From NCBI GenBank assembly GCA_965116395.1, contig OZ220684.1:3348001-3412000 (forward strand): 64,000 nt of DNA. Reading direction: 5' to 3'. The DNA comes from Bin5 sp965116395. Lineage in GTDB: Bacteria > Chloroflexota > Anaerolineae > Caldilineales > Caldilineaceae. The notes beneath the pieces were generated by a model that did not search any database, had not been told where the DNA came from, and saw only the letters and a program-made list of their open reading frames with translations. The translations under genes were made by a program, and so were the position numbers. Shown piece by piece: positions 41,973 through 50,676 of the stretch; position 1 is the stretch's first letter, and each line of letters begins with the position of its first letter.

Positions 41973-42203
41973 ATTCAATCGACCGAATTCTCCAAACAAA
42001 TAATAATCCGGAAGCGGGGCGTCCAAACCTCGATTTTACTTTACGATACAACCCCCCCAGATCTAGCCCACATTAACCTATGTTGAACCGGGCCGGATCA
42101 CTAAGTAACCGGCAGCCGGCTTCGTTCAGGCCAAGCGACCATCTGCAAGGGGAAGGATTTGGTCGATGCCGTCTGGTTGATCGGCTCCACGAAGAAAGGG
42201 GTT

Positions 42204-42905
42204 CTACTGCGCCGTCGCCGCGCCCTGCAAAAAGCAGAAAATGCTCTCAGTGATTCCCGCAGCGACCCTGTCCGCCTCTTGTGTCAGCAGAGGGCCGTCG
42301 CCTCCCAGAAAACCCAACTCCAGGATCGCCGTCGGAGTTGTCGGCAACACCTTGCGAAATGCGTGATAGTAAGTCATATCGTGCGTAATCGAATTAGCAT
42401 GAATGGCCAGGCCCGTCTGCGCCGCGTATTCCGTGTTGATGCAGGCAATCAGTCTCTTCTCCGTTGCGGGAATGGCGCTGTTCAACGGGTGGGTTGCCTT
42501 AAATCCGCTGGCCCCTATACAACTGTCCGCGTGCAGGCTTAAGAGTAGCTCCGTGTCCAAATCTGTCAACCGATCATCGTATTCCTCCAGAACAAGGACC
42601 TCTAAGCCCGCATCCTGCAGCCGCTGGCGCACAAGATCGGCGATATTAGCCACGACATCTGCCTCCAGCAGCGTTGGCGCGTTACTCTCTCCGCAGATTG
42701 CGCCGGAGTCATAGCCGGCGTGACCGCTGATCAGAGCGACCGTTTCCCCTTCCGGTGTCGGCGTGATCAGTATGAGCCGTTCTATGGCGCGGGGGCGCAG
42801 GTAGCCTATCCCCGTCACAGCAAGATACACAATGCCTGCGAAGAGGACGATGCTGAGAATAAGAAACACGCGCTGCAATCTGCGTATCAGGACTTGGCGA
42901 ATCAT
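42204..42905 (-). CDS. N-acetylmuramoyl-L-alanine amidase (Amidase_3), membrane-anchored
   Basis: The enzyme is predicted to cleave the amide between MurNAc and the stem peptide in the cell wall. The N-terminal membrane segment (about residues 12-32) is followed by the zinc amidase fold. Metal-ligand candidates are the His of LISGHAGYDSGA (about residue 60), the Glu of LLEADVV, the His of LSLHADS and the catalytic Glu of ILELGFLGGDG. At 233 residues it is a compact, single-domain form. It is transcribed alone, opposite to the RodZ-like gene. Confidence 0.85.
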   Translation of the reverse strand: MIRQVLIRRLQRVFLILSIVLFAGIVYLAVTGIGYLRPRAIERLILITPTPEGETVALISGHAGYDSGAICGESNAPTLLEADVVANIADLVRQRLQDAGLEVLVLEEYDDRLTDLDTELLLSLHADSCIGASGFKATHPLNSAIPATEKRLIACINTEYAAQTGLAIHANSITHDMTYYHAFRKVLPTTPTAILELGFLGGDGPLLTQEADRVAAGITESIFCFLQGAATAQ

Positions 42906-43263
42906 CGAATGAGTGGTTGCTTCAAAAATAGCCTTCTTCCGTATGGTCTATCGCGCAAAATGCTTGGCCAAAACGCAAACCAGAACTCCGCGCCATGGTA
43001 ACGTCTTTCGCACTGCTCGCATTGTACCCTTTGGGATTGGCTTGTCAATACCAAACCGCAAAAAGGGATCGCTAGCCCACCAATTCAGGTAACTCTCACA
43101 AGGCCGCGACGCCCACTGGCATGAGTCCCTTGTCCAAAAGTACCTGAAGAGGGTCCATTATTCATCTTAACCTGATTTTTGGCCATCCCCATTTAAGGAG
43201 TCAGGCAGTGAAATGGTCGGATTTTGAGAGAACTGTTTCGCCTGTGTACAATAGACTCTGATT
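42906..43263. other. Divergent intergenic region with the RodZ-like promoter
   Basis: This 358-bp region separates the minus-strand amidase from the plus-strand RodZ-like gene. It contains no gene. Its right end carries the promoter at 43224-43252, described separately. Confidence 0.5.
43224..43252 (+). promoter_or_regulatory. Promoter placing the start codon near the transcript end
   Basis: TTGAGA at 43224-43229 and TACAAT at 43247-43252 are separated by exactly 17 bp. A usual start of transcription about seven bases after the -10 box would fall near 43259, only five bases before the ATG at 43264, so the message would be nearly leaderless. Confidence 0.6.
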
Positions 43264-44505
43264 ATGAGCGAAAATGCCATCTTTACGGATTCCCCAACCG
43301 CATCTCCTGAAGGCCAAACCGGCGGCAACGCCCCCGGTGTTCCGTCGCTCCAGTCTTTAGGCGCAATTCTGCGCGATCGCCGCGAAAGCGCCGGCATCCC
43401 ACTGGCAGAAGTCGAAGACGCCACCCGTATTCGACAAAAGTATCTCGCTGCCATTGAGGCCGACGAATGGCATCTCTTGCCGGGCGAGGTTGTCGGCCGC
43501 GGCTTCCTGCGCAACTACGCCTACTACCTGAATCTTGACCCCAATCAGATGATAGACCGGCGGCGGGCCATGGCCGACAACAGTCTGTCCCGTACGCTCG
43601 CGAGTACAAGTACCGGTGTCAGGCTGCCACCGGTCCGACCGGTGGATTACCGACCACAAGACGTCGACCTCGAACATACCAATTTCTCTACACGTCTGTC
43701 CGAGTCCTTCGAGTCCATCCGCGATTGGCTCGTGCCAATTATGGCGGCCATTCTGATCGTATTAATTGTCCTTGTGCTCGTCTGGGGCGTACGCAGAATG
43801 GGCGGTGAGATCGGTGTTGTCTTCTCAACTATCCAGGACCGGATCTCCGCAACTGTCGATCGAAATCAGGGCCAGACAAACCAGCAAACTGACGGCTCCG
43901 ACGGCGACGGCAGCACGAACGAAAGCGATCCAGGCGTCGCCCCGGTCGCAACCCTAGCCATCCTCCCGCCCACAGCGACGCCCACCTCGACACCGACTGC
44001 GATTCCGACTGCCACCAACACGCCGCAGCCAGTACCGACCCAGACCCCGCCTCCCGCTCCCACAACCACGGCGACGCCGACTGCAACCGCCACCGCCACC
44101 GAGGAGCCGCCAGAGGTAGCGCCCCCGCAACCGCAAGTACCTCCGCCGCAAGTCATCAATCCTGTCTCTTGCGCCGACAGCCGCTTGGCCATCTCCTCGC
44201 CTGGCGTCAATCAGACCGTCGCCGGTGTTTTCCCCATCACGGGCCGGGCAACCCATGAGAATTTCGACTTCTACAAATTGGAGCTCGCCTCCGGGGCCAA
44301 CGCTTCCCAGGGCTTCACCTGGTTTGACGGCAGCGACAAGACCGGAAGCGGCGGCGGCATGGGACCACCCGTCGAGAACGGTACTCTGGGTCACTTGAAC
44401 AGCACCGGCCTGGCCAACGGCGCCTACACCATTCAGCTTATCGTTGTCGATACAAGCAGCAACTACCCCACACCCTGCCGGGTCTCTATCAACGTCCAAA
44501 ACTGA
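43264..44505 (+). CDS. RodZ-like membrane protein with HTH, TM and beta domain
   Basis: This 413-residue protein has a cytoplasmic helix-turn-helix of the RodZ type (GAILRDRRESAGIPLAEVED, then ATRIRQKYLAAIEADEWHLL, about residues 33-100). One membrane segment follows (about 157-176), then a long Pro/Thr-rich linker (residues about 220-300) and a C-terminal beta domain near 310-410. RodZ helps the MreB cytoskeleton set cell shape. The usual DUF4115 C-terminus is not clear, so it may be a divergent family member. Confidence 0.8.
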   Translation: MSENAIFTDSPTASPEGQTGGNAPGVPSLQSLGAILRDRRESAGIPLAEVEDATRIRQKYLAAIEADEWHLLPGEVVGRGFLRNYAYYLNLDPNQMIDRRRAMADNSLSRTLASTSTGVRLPPVRPVDYRPQDVDLEHTNFSTRLSESFESIRDWLVPIMAAILIVLIVLVLVWGVRRMGGEIGVVFSTIQDRISATVDRNQGQTNQQTDGSDGDGSTNESDPGVAPVATLAILPPTATPTSTPTAIPTATNTPQPVPTQTPPPAPTTTATPTATATATEEPPEVAPPQPQVPPPQVINPVSCADSRLAISSPGVNQTVAGVFPITGRATHENFDFYKLELASGANASQGFTWFDGSDKTGSGGGMGPPVENGTLGHLNSTGLANGAYTIQLIVVDTSSNYPTPCRVSINVQN

Positions 44506-44555
44506 CCAACCGTAACTCCTCAACTTCAGTTGCGCCCAGTTCAGTCACTGCTGTT

Positions 44556-45689
44556 CTACTGGCGCGCCGGCAGCAGCTTGAGAAACGTGACGTGGGGCGG
44601 CGCGCCAAATCGAATGGGGATGCCTTCTCCCAGGCCGCGATGAACATAGACATGGGTGGTCCGGCGTCGGGAGTAGCCGGACGCCTCACTGCGCGTCAAC
44701 TGCTCCGTCTGCGTGTAGGTTGGTCCTACCAGAGGCAAAACTATCTGCCCCCCATGTGTGTGGCCGGCCAGTATCAGGTCAGCGCGGCCGGATGCCGCAG
44801 TCTCGATAATGTCCGGATTGTGTGACAACAGAATGGTCGGCGCGTCATCGGGAACGCCTCGCAACCCTCTGCCCAAATCCGGTCGCCCTTCTAGCAAATC
44901 CTCTATGCCCACGATAAAGGTGCCCGTCCCCTTCAACTGTACCGCCCGGTTGTCCAGGAACTGCATGCCCCGCTTCTCCAACGCCCGGCGCAAACGGCCA
45001 ATGTCATTGACGCCGGCCGGCTCTCCGTCAAAGTGGTTTCGAAGCAGATAGCGCCCGAAGCGAAGAAGACTGCGCACACGCGCCATGCCGGATTCCGCCC
45101 TCCCCGCCCTGGAGAGGGTGCCATTCTCTGCACCGCTCTCTACTTCCCGCGCACGGAAAACGCGCCATGTGTATTGAGGCGCCCTCTTAAGGTTATAGAC
45201 GACATGGTCGTGGTTGCCGGAAACGGCAAACGCGCCAAGGCGGGGCTTGGGGATGCTGTCGATCAATGTCAGAACGTTTTCCAATCCGTTGTCGTTGTGC
45301 AGGAAATCGCCCGTATGTATGAGCAGATCGATCTCCTCGCCCGCAGTCGCCCGCCGTACCTGCGCGATTTTCGCATGCTCACGCCGGTCCGCTCCGCGGA
45401 AATGGGTGTCCGAAAGATGCAGTATGGTCAACCCTTCGCTCGGCAGGCCGGCCCTGTCCCGCAGCAGCCGTACTTCCAACCGCTCCGTTCGTACGTCGAA
45501 AGGTTCATAGAGCAGCGCGTAACCTCCTAGAGCCGCCCCCAGGCCAGCCACCGCGCCAAGCCCTGCCAACAACACCTGTAAGCGCTGACTCCCTCCATCT
45601 TGAAAGCCGGAGGAGGATTCGACAGACGGGCCACAATTGGCCGCTGGCGTTCTCCTGACATCTCCGTTACTTTCTGCGCCTTCAAACAT
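44556..45689 (-). CDS. Membrane-anchored metallophosphoesterase
   Basis: This 377-residue protein is a calcineurin-like phosphoesterase of the YkuE/YaeI type. After a Gly/Ala-rich membrane segment (about residues 40-62), all metal motifs appear in order: LHLSDTHFRG, HTGDFLHNDNG, SGNHDHVVYN, LLSHNPD and LAGHTHGGQI. Relatives hydrolyse phosphodiesters, UDP-sugar or lipid A precursors at the membrane. It is divergent from the third sugar importer and shares a 304-bp intergenic region with it. Confidence 0.85.
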   Translation of the reverse strand: MFEGAESNGDVRRTPAANCGPSVESSSGFQDGGSQRLQVLLAGLGAVAGLGAALGGYALLYEPFDVRTERLEVRLLRDRAGLPSEGLTILHLSDTHFRGADRREHAKIAQVRRATAGEEIDLLIHTGDFLHNDNGLENVLTLIDSIPKPRLGAFAVSGNHDHVVYNLKRAPQYTWRVFRAREVESGAENGTLSRAGRAESGMARVRSLLRFGRYLLRNHFDGEPAGVNDIGRLRRALEKRGMQFLDNRAVQLKGTGTFIVGIEDLLEGRPDLGRGLRGVPDDAPTILLSHNPDIIETAASGRADLILAGHTHGGQIVLPLVGPTYTQTEQLTRSEASGYSRRRTTHVYVHRGLGEGIPIRFGAPPHVTFLKLLPARQ

Positions 45690-45993
45690 TCGCGCGTTTG
45701 ACCTCCTGACATTCCCAGCCGGTGACGCCCATCATGCGCACAGCACGAAATGCCAATCGTACAGGAGCAGACGCGCTTTTGCAAGCTTTCGACGCCGCGC
45801 CAGGACCGCGAAGTCCATGAACCGTCACTTCTGGTCTCCCTGCCCGATGACGCCCAATTTCAGGGGACCGGCGATTTTCGCGCCTCTTGTGAGAAGTCCC
45901 CTGCCTGTTGTACAATCTCTTCGAATTCCCCTTCTAACCCACATTACGCTCAATACAATTAATCCAGCCCAACTGTCAGCAAGGAGGCGATCA
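45690..45993. other. Divergent intergenic region
   Basis: This region separates the metallophosphoesterase (-) from the sugar-binding-protein gene (+). A TACAAT at about 45912 could be a -10 box, but no matching -35 box was found. The right end holds AAGGAGG at 45981-45987, which fixes the start of the binding-protein gene. No gene is seen. Confidence 0.4.
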
Positions 45994-47397
45994 ATGAATC
46001 AGCAGCTCAGCAGACGACGATTCCTGCACTTCTCCGGCGCCGCTCTCGGCACAGCTGTCGTGGCCGCCTGCCAGCCGGCCGCGCCCGCAGGCTCCGGTGA
46101 AATGAGCGAAGCACAACCGGCCGCCGAACGGGTCCAGATCGAGTTCCTCGGCATGCCCGGCAGCCCCGATCTCATCCCCGAAGAGCAGGAGCTTTTCCAC
46201 GACGAAAACCCGGACATCGAGTGGGTTCTCGTACAGCAGGCCCAGGGCACATCCCGCCTCGAGCAGCTCATGGCGCTGGTCGTTGCCGGCACACCGCCCG
46301 ACACATCCCGCATCGAAAGCGACGTCTACCGCACTTTCGCCCACCTGGGACTCCTCCTCCCCATCACCTCCTACATCGAAGCCGATCCCGAATTCTCCGC
46401 GGCCGACTACTGGATCCAGCCCCAGGAAAACGATCGCCAGGTCTACCGCGGTGAAAGTTACGGTATCGGCTCCTGCTGGGTCGCGCCCCACTTCTACTAC
46501 AACGTCTCCCTCTTCGAGGAGCTCGGCGTAGAACCCCCCAGCAACGACCCCGCAGAAGCCTGGGGCTGGGACGACTTCCTCGCCATCGCCACCGACCTGA
46601 CCGTCGACGTCAACGGCAATCATCCCGGCGACACCGACTTCGACGCCAACAACATGGAACGCTGGGGCGTCAACTGGCCAACCTGGTGGATCCCGCTCCA
46701 TGCCGCCGTCCAATCCAACGGCTCAGACTGGATCGACGCCGAGTCCGAACAACTCGTCCTCGACAGCCCCGAAGCGATGCAGGCGCTGCAGAACATTGCC
46801 GACCTCCGCATCGCCCACGGCGTCATGCCTCGCACCGAGGCGCTCGAGGCCCTCGGCATGGGCGGCACCCAGCTCCTCGAAACCAAAAAGGTCGCCCTCC
46901 AGGTCGACGGCTCCTGGGCCCTCTCCTGGAACTGGGAGATCGAAGGCGGCATCGGCACCGCCGTCCTGCCCGCAATGCAGCGCCCCGGCACCGACATGCA
47001 GGCCCACCTCGTCACCGTCGTCAAGGACGCCGAAAACCCCGATGCAGCCTTTGAGCTGATCCGCTTCCTCTCCTCACCCTGGTACCAGGAACGCTACTGC
47101 CGCTCCGGCCTCTGGCTCCCCAGTCAGAACGCACTGACGACTGAAGAATCGATCGCCGACTGGTGTGTCCTGCCCCAGCACCCGCCCGGCTACGAGCAAA
47201 TCGTCACCGACTACGCGCCCAACTACGGCCACTACCTCACCATGCCGGTCGGTTACGTCAAAGCCGCCGAGACCGCCATCAACCCGGCCTTCAGCCAGAT
47301 CTTCAACGGCGAAGCACGCGCCGAGGACGTACTGCCCGCGGCCGTTGCCGAAGCCAACCAGATCATGGAGACCGAACAGGCGCGCCCCACATCCTAG
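45994..47397 (+). CDS. Sugar ABC importer substrate-binding lipoprotein (family 1), importer 3
   Basis: This is the 467-residue binding lipoprotein of importer 3. The start at 45994 has AAGGAGG six bases upstream, and it removes an unlikely 119-residue upstream extension. The signal has a twin-arginine motif (SRRRFL, residues 6-11) and a lipobox ending VAAC with Cys at 26. The mature domain begins VQIEFLGMPGSPDLIPEEQE, as in carbohydrate-binding family 1 proteins. It leads a three-gene operon whose ATPase is absent. A 14-bp hairpin follows. Confidence 0.9.
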   Translation: MNQQLSRRRFLHFSGAALGTAVVAACQPAAPAGSGEMSEAQPAAERVQIEFLGMPGSPDLIPEEQELFHDENPDIEWVLVQQAQGTSRLEQLMALVVAGTPPDTSRIESDVYRTFAHLGLLLPITSYIEADPEFSAADYWIQPQENDRQVYRGESYGIGSCWVAPHFYYNVSLFEELGVEPPSNDPAEAWGWDDFLAIATDLTVDVNGNHPGDTDFDANNMERWGVNWPTWWIPLHAAVQSNGSDWIDAESEQLVLDSPEAMQALQNIADLRIAHGVMPRTEALEALGMGGTQLLETKKVALQVDGSWALSWNWEIEGGIGTAVLPAMQRPGTDMQAHLVTVVKDAENPDAAFELIRFLSSPWYQERYCRSGLWLPSQNALTTEESIADWCVLPQHPPGYEQIVTDYAPNYGHYLTMPVGYVKAAETAINPAFSQIFNGEARAEDVLPAAVAEANQIMETEQARPTS

Positions 47398-47498
47398 TCG
47401 GCGCCCTTCCTCTGCAGGATCAGAGTGAATTGGACAGGACAGCGCAGGCGTTCTTCACGCCTCTCAGCCGCCTTCCTGACCCGTACTAAACGCAGCAG

Positions 47499-47548
47499 AG
47501 CTGGCTACAGGCAGGCCACTACGCCCCCAGGGGCGCCTGTAGCCAGCT
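47499..47548 (+). terminator. Intercistronic hairpin after the importer 3 binding-protein gene
   Basis: AGCTGGCTACAGGC at 47499-47512 pairs perfectly with GCCTGTAGCCAGCT at 47535-47548 (14-bp stem, 22-nt loop that can also fold). It lies between the binding-protein gene and the first permease, the same position as hairpins in the other two importers. Confidence 0.65.
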
Positions 47549-47563
47549 TCGCGGAGACCTGTC

Positions 47564-48487
47564 ATGGCAGTAGAAGCGCAACGATCAAAATTGCCCTGGC
47601 CCCGTACCCGCCGCGCGCGCCGTGCTCTCACCGGCTACATGTTCATCTCCCCCTTCATCCTCGGCTTCCTCCTCTTCTTTGTCGGCCCCGCCCTCGTCGC
47701 AGCCTGGCTCACCATGTTCGACTGGAACATGATCCGCCCCCCTTACTTCATCGGCCTCGGCAACTTCAAAAAAATGTTCGCCGACGACCTCTTCTACCAG
47801 TCCCTCAAAGTGACCGCCTACTTCTCCCTTGTCTCCGTGCCCGTCGGCCTGGTTCTGAGCTTCTTCCTCGCCCTCCTCATGAACTTCAAGACCCGCAGCA
47901 TCGCCGTCTTCCGCACAATCTACTACCTGCCCAGCATCGTCCCCGCCGTCGCCAACGCTGTCCTCTGGAGCTTCATTCTCAATACCGAATTCGGCCTTCT
48001 CAACGCCCTCCTGGACTCCATCGGCCTCCCCAAAATCGCCTGGCTGCAGGAGCCCGAATGGGCCATGCCCGCCATCATCCTCATGAGCCTCTGGGCCCTC
48101 GGCGCCACCATGGTCATCTACCTCGCCGGCCTCCAGGGCATCCCGCGCTCGCTCTACGAAGCCGCCGAAATCGACGGCGCCGGCCGCTGGGCCAGCCTCG
48201 TCAACGTTACCATCCCGCTCATGTCCCCCGTCATCTTCTTCAACCTCATCATCGGCATCATCGGCTCATTTCAAATTTTCACCGCCGGCTTCCTCATCAC
48301 CGGCGGCGGCCCGCAGCACGCCACCCTCTTCTACGTACTCTATATCTATCGCAACGGCCTGCAGTATTTCGACATGGGCTACGCCTCCCTGCTGGCATGG
48401 GTCCTCTTCTTCCTCATTTTTGCATTGACCTTGATCGTCTTCAAGTATGTAGGTCGTTATGTCTACTACGAAGATGTGGGCAGCTAG
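47564..48487 (+). CDS. Sugar ABC importer permease, MalF type, importer 3
   Basis: This 307-residue permease has a basic start (PRTRRARRALTGYMFISPFI) and about six membrane segments. The docking loop reads SLYEAAEIDGAGRWASLVNV, with TIPLM following. Codon use is strongly C-ending, like the rest of this importer. The next permease gene should follow closely, but a 306-bp miniature transposon is inserted between them. Confidence 0.92.
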   Translation: MAVEAQRSKLPWPRTRRARRALTGYMFISPFILGFLLFFVGPALVAAWLTMFDWNMIRPPYFIGLGNFKKMFADDLFYQSLKVTAYFSLVSVPVGLVLSFFLALLMNFKTRSIAVFRTIYYLPSIVPAVANAVLWSFILNTEFGLLNALLDSIGLPKIAWLQEPEWAMPAIILMSLWALGATMVIYLAGLQGIPRSLYEAAEIDGAGRWASLVNVTIPLMSPVIFFNLIIGIIGSFQIFTAGFLITGGGPQHATLFYVLYIYRNGLQYFDMGYASLLAWVLFFLIFALTLIVFKYVGRYVYYEDVGS

Positions 48488-48560
48488 CAACAACCTTCAG
48501 CCTCTTGGCAGGACGAGCCGCGCGTGTGCAGAAACAGAAGTAGAGAGCGGGCAAATGGCA

Positions 48561-48866
48561 GTAACTACTCGGCCAATGCCACACCTGACTCAGGTGTGGC
48601 AGGTGTTTCACTCAATCCTTTATACGTGCTCTTTGCATATGGGCGGTCGGGCCTTCGGCCCTCCCTTGTGCAGGGGCTCCGCCCCCGCAACGCCCCCGCC
48701 CAAAACCATCTCTCACCCACCGTTCGGCGTCATTCCAGCTGCGCGGCTCATCCAATGTGGCGGCTGCCAGCAAATACAAGATAGAATAGCCTGAACGGCG
48801 GCGGGGATGAAGGACTGGCCAAGACAGGCTGGTCAAGACAGGCACTGCATACGGTTTAGTAGTTAC
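48561..48866 (+). mobile_element. Miniature inverted-repeat element (IS66-type MITE), copy A2
   Basis: The 306-bp element runs from GTAACTACTCGGCC to a right end reading GGTTTAGTAGTTAC. The flanks, AAATGGCA and ATTGGCAG, look like an imperfect or shifted target duplication. The core hairpins are GGGCC-TTC-GGCCC and GGGGC-TCC-GCCCC. It is closest to the 13.2-kb copy. It sits between the two permease genes of importer 3, whose second gene now starts 19 bp after the element. Confidence 0.85.
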
Positions 48867-48884
48867 ATTGGCAGAAAAACTCTG

Positions 48885-49760
48885 ATGAGCGCAACAACAC
48901 CTACAACGGCATCGCAACTGTTGGACAACGAACGCTTCTGGCGGATCTTCGTCTGGACCGTCCTGCTCGCCGGCGCCTGCGTCATGCTTCTCCCTTTTCT
49001 CTGGCTGCTTTCCAGCTCCCTCAAGACTGAGCTCTCCATCTTTCGCTACCCGCCAGAATGGATCCCCGATCCCATTCAATTCAGCAACTACGTCGACGCC
49101 TGGACGACCAGGCCCTTTGCGCTCTATGTCCGCAACACCATCGTAATCCTGCTGCTGAACGAGATCGCAGTCCTCGTCTCGGCCTCATTCTGCGCTTACG
49201 GCTTCGCCCGCATCGACTTTCCCGGCCGCAACGTCTGGTTCGGTATCCTGCTCGCCACCGTCATGCTGCCCGGCATCGTCACCATGATCCCCCAGTTCGT
49301 CATTTTCAGCCGCATCGGCTGGGTAAACACCATCCTGCCCCTCACCGTGCCCTTCTTCTTCGGCGGCGGCGCCTTCAACATCTTTCTCCTGCGCCAGTTC
49401 TTCCGCACGCTCCCCTCTGAGCTTGCCGACGCCGCCTACATAGACGGCGCCAGCGAAATCATGATTTACTGGCGCATCATGCTGCCCCTCGCCAAGCCCG
49501 CCCTCGCCACCATCGCCATCTTCACCTTCATCGGCACCTGGAACGACTTCATGGGCCCCCTCCTCTACCTCGCCAAGGACCCCAACAAATTCACCGTCGC
49601 CCTCGGCCTCGCCATGTTCCGCACCGCCTTCGCCGGCCGCACCCGCTGGGACCTCCTCATGGCCGCCTCCACCATGATGATCGTACCCGTCATCTTCGTC
49701 TTCTTCGTCGCCCAACGCTACTTCATCCAGGGCATCGCCATCAGCGGCCTCAAAGGCTAA
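48885..49760 (+). CDS. Sugar ABC importer permease, MalG type, importer 3
   Basis: This is the second 291-residue permease of importer 3. The docking loop ELADAAYIDGASEIMIYWRI is clear and the C-terminus is GIAISGLKG, as in MalG homologs. The ATG at 48885 was chosen because the upstream part of the frame lies inside the transposon. No strong ribosome-binding site precedes it, so translation may now be weaker than before the insertion. Confidence 0.9.
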   Translation: MSATTPTTASQLLDNERFWRIFVWTVLLAGACVMLLPFLWLLSSSLKTELSIFRYPPEWIPDPIQFSNYVDAWTTRPFALYVRNTIVILLLNEIAVLVSASFCAYGFARIDFPGRNVWFGILLATVMLPGIVTMIPQFVIFSRIGWVNTILPLTVPFFFGGGAFNIFLLRQFFRTLPSELADAAYIDGASEIMIYWRIMLPLAKPALATIAIFTFIGTWNDFMGPLLYLAKDPNKFTVALGLAMFRTAFAGRTRWDLLMAASTMMIVPVIFVFFVAQRYFIQGIAISGLKG

Positions 49761-49826
49761 CCTTCATTCCGCCGCCTCTTCAGCTTCAAGACTTCACAAA
49801 TATGCCTGCCCTGAACTGACACTCTA

Positions 49827-50156
49827 ATGAATATGATAAGATCTTCAAACGTTGTTATTCCCTTGTCAAAGCTCTCCGACTATTTGCTTGTTCCGCGGAG
49901 ACATAACGACAAGTCGAAATTCTTGTCACAGGCTGGATTCACAAGAGACAACCCAACCTTTCTTGAGCAAGCCATCCTTGACGTGGTTACCCAGAATGAA
50001 GCTGTGAAGCAAAAGACGAATGAATATGGCGTATTCTACAAAGTAGTGGGTCACCTGACCGGCCCAAGTGGTATACTGTCTGTTGTCACAATCTGGATTG
50101 TACGTAAAGGGGACGAAAAGTTCAGGTTTGTAACACTTTATCCAGACAAGGATTGA
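49827..50156 (+). CDS. DUF6883 domain protein
   Basis: This 109-residue protein matches the DUF6883 pattern: KLSDYLLVPRRHNDKSKFLS, AGFTRDNP, a helical middle, then a GVFYKVVGHLTGPSGILSVV strand and a TIWIV segment. DUF6883 domains also occur at the C-termini of large secreted toxins. It has no signal peptide. It overlaps or abuts the next small gene and is AT-richer than the importer genes, so the pair looks acquired. Confidence 0.7.
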   Translation: MNMIRSSNVVIPLSKLSDYLLVPRRHNDKSKFLSQAGFTRDNPTFLEQAILDVVTQNEAVKQKTNEYGVFYKVVGHLTGPSGILSVVTIWIVRKGDEKFRFVTLYPDKD

Positions 50157-50158
50157 AA

Positions 50159-50413
50159 ATGACAAAACCAAGACTCTACGAGGAAGTGGCCTTAACGCGC
50201 GACATGCCTGACGAAGAACTGAAAAAGGGCGATGTTGCCGTAGTGGTAGACTATCTATCACACCCATCGGGTGGAAAGGAAGGTGCCATCCTGGAGGTCT
50301 TTAACGCCGTGGGTGAGTCGGTGGCCGTCGTGGCTGTACCAGTCTCTGCAATTGAGTCGCTGCGTTCTAACCAGGTCCTGATGGTACGAGAGATGGTCGT
50401 TGCACAAGAATGA
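50159..50413 (+). CDS. DUF4926 domain protein
   Basis: This 84-residue protein begins TKPRLYEEVALTRDMPDEEL and has the DUF4926 core GDVAVVVDYLSHPSGGKEGA, then ILEVFNAVGES and a V-rich strand. The ATG at 50159 lies 2 bp after the DUF6883 stop codon; a TTG at 50153 is possible. The close pairing of a DUF6883 and a DUF4926 gene suggests a functional pair, possibly a toxin and its neutraliser. Neither role is shown by the sequence. Confidence 0.72.
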   Translation: MTKPRLYEEVALTRDMPDEELKKGDVAVVVDYLSHPSGGKEGAILEVFNAVGESVAVVAVPVSAIESLRSNQVLMVREMVVAQE

Positions 50414-50676
50414 AGGATGCGCCCTCGGTCGATTCAGCCTGTACGAAACGCCTCTTTCAATCCATCCCATTGTCTCCCAAATGACGGTCCAACACGCCGC
50501 CAGGACTCGCTACCCGTGCCGTCTCCTAGAGAACTCTTGAGCCAGTCCAGGAAACTCCACCAAGAACCAGGAGTTGGCGACCACTAACCCCTGCAGTTCC
50601 CCCTTGACGCGCATGTTACAATCCACTCCTACCCCGCCCACCTGTCTTCGAAAATGGCCGACTCCGGGAGAATCCG

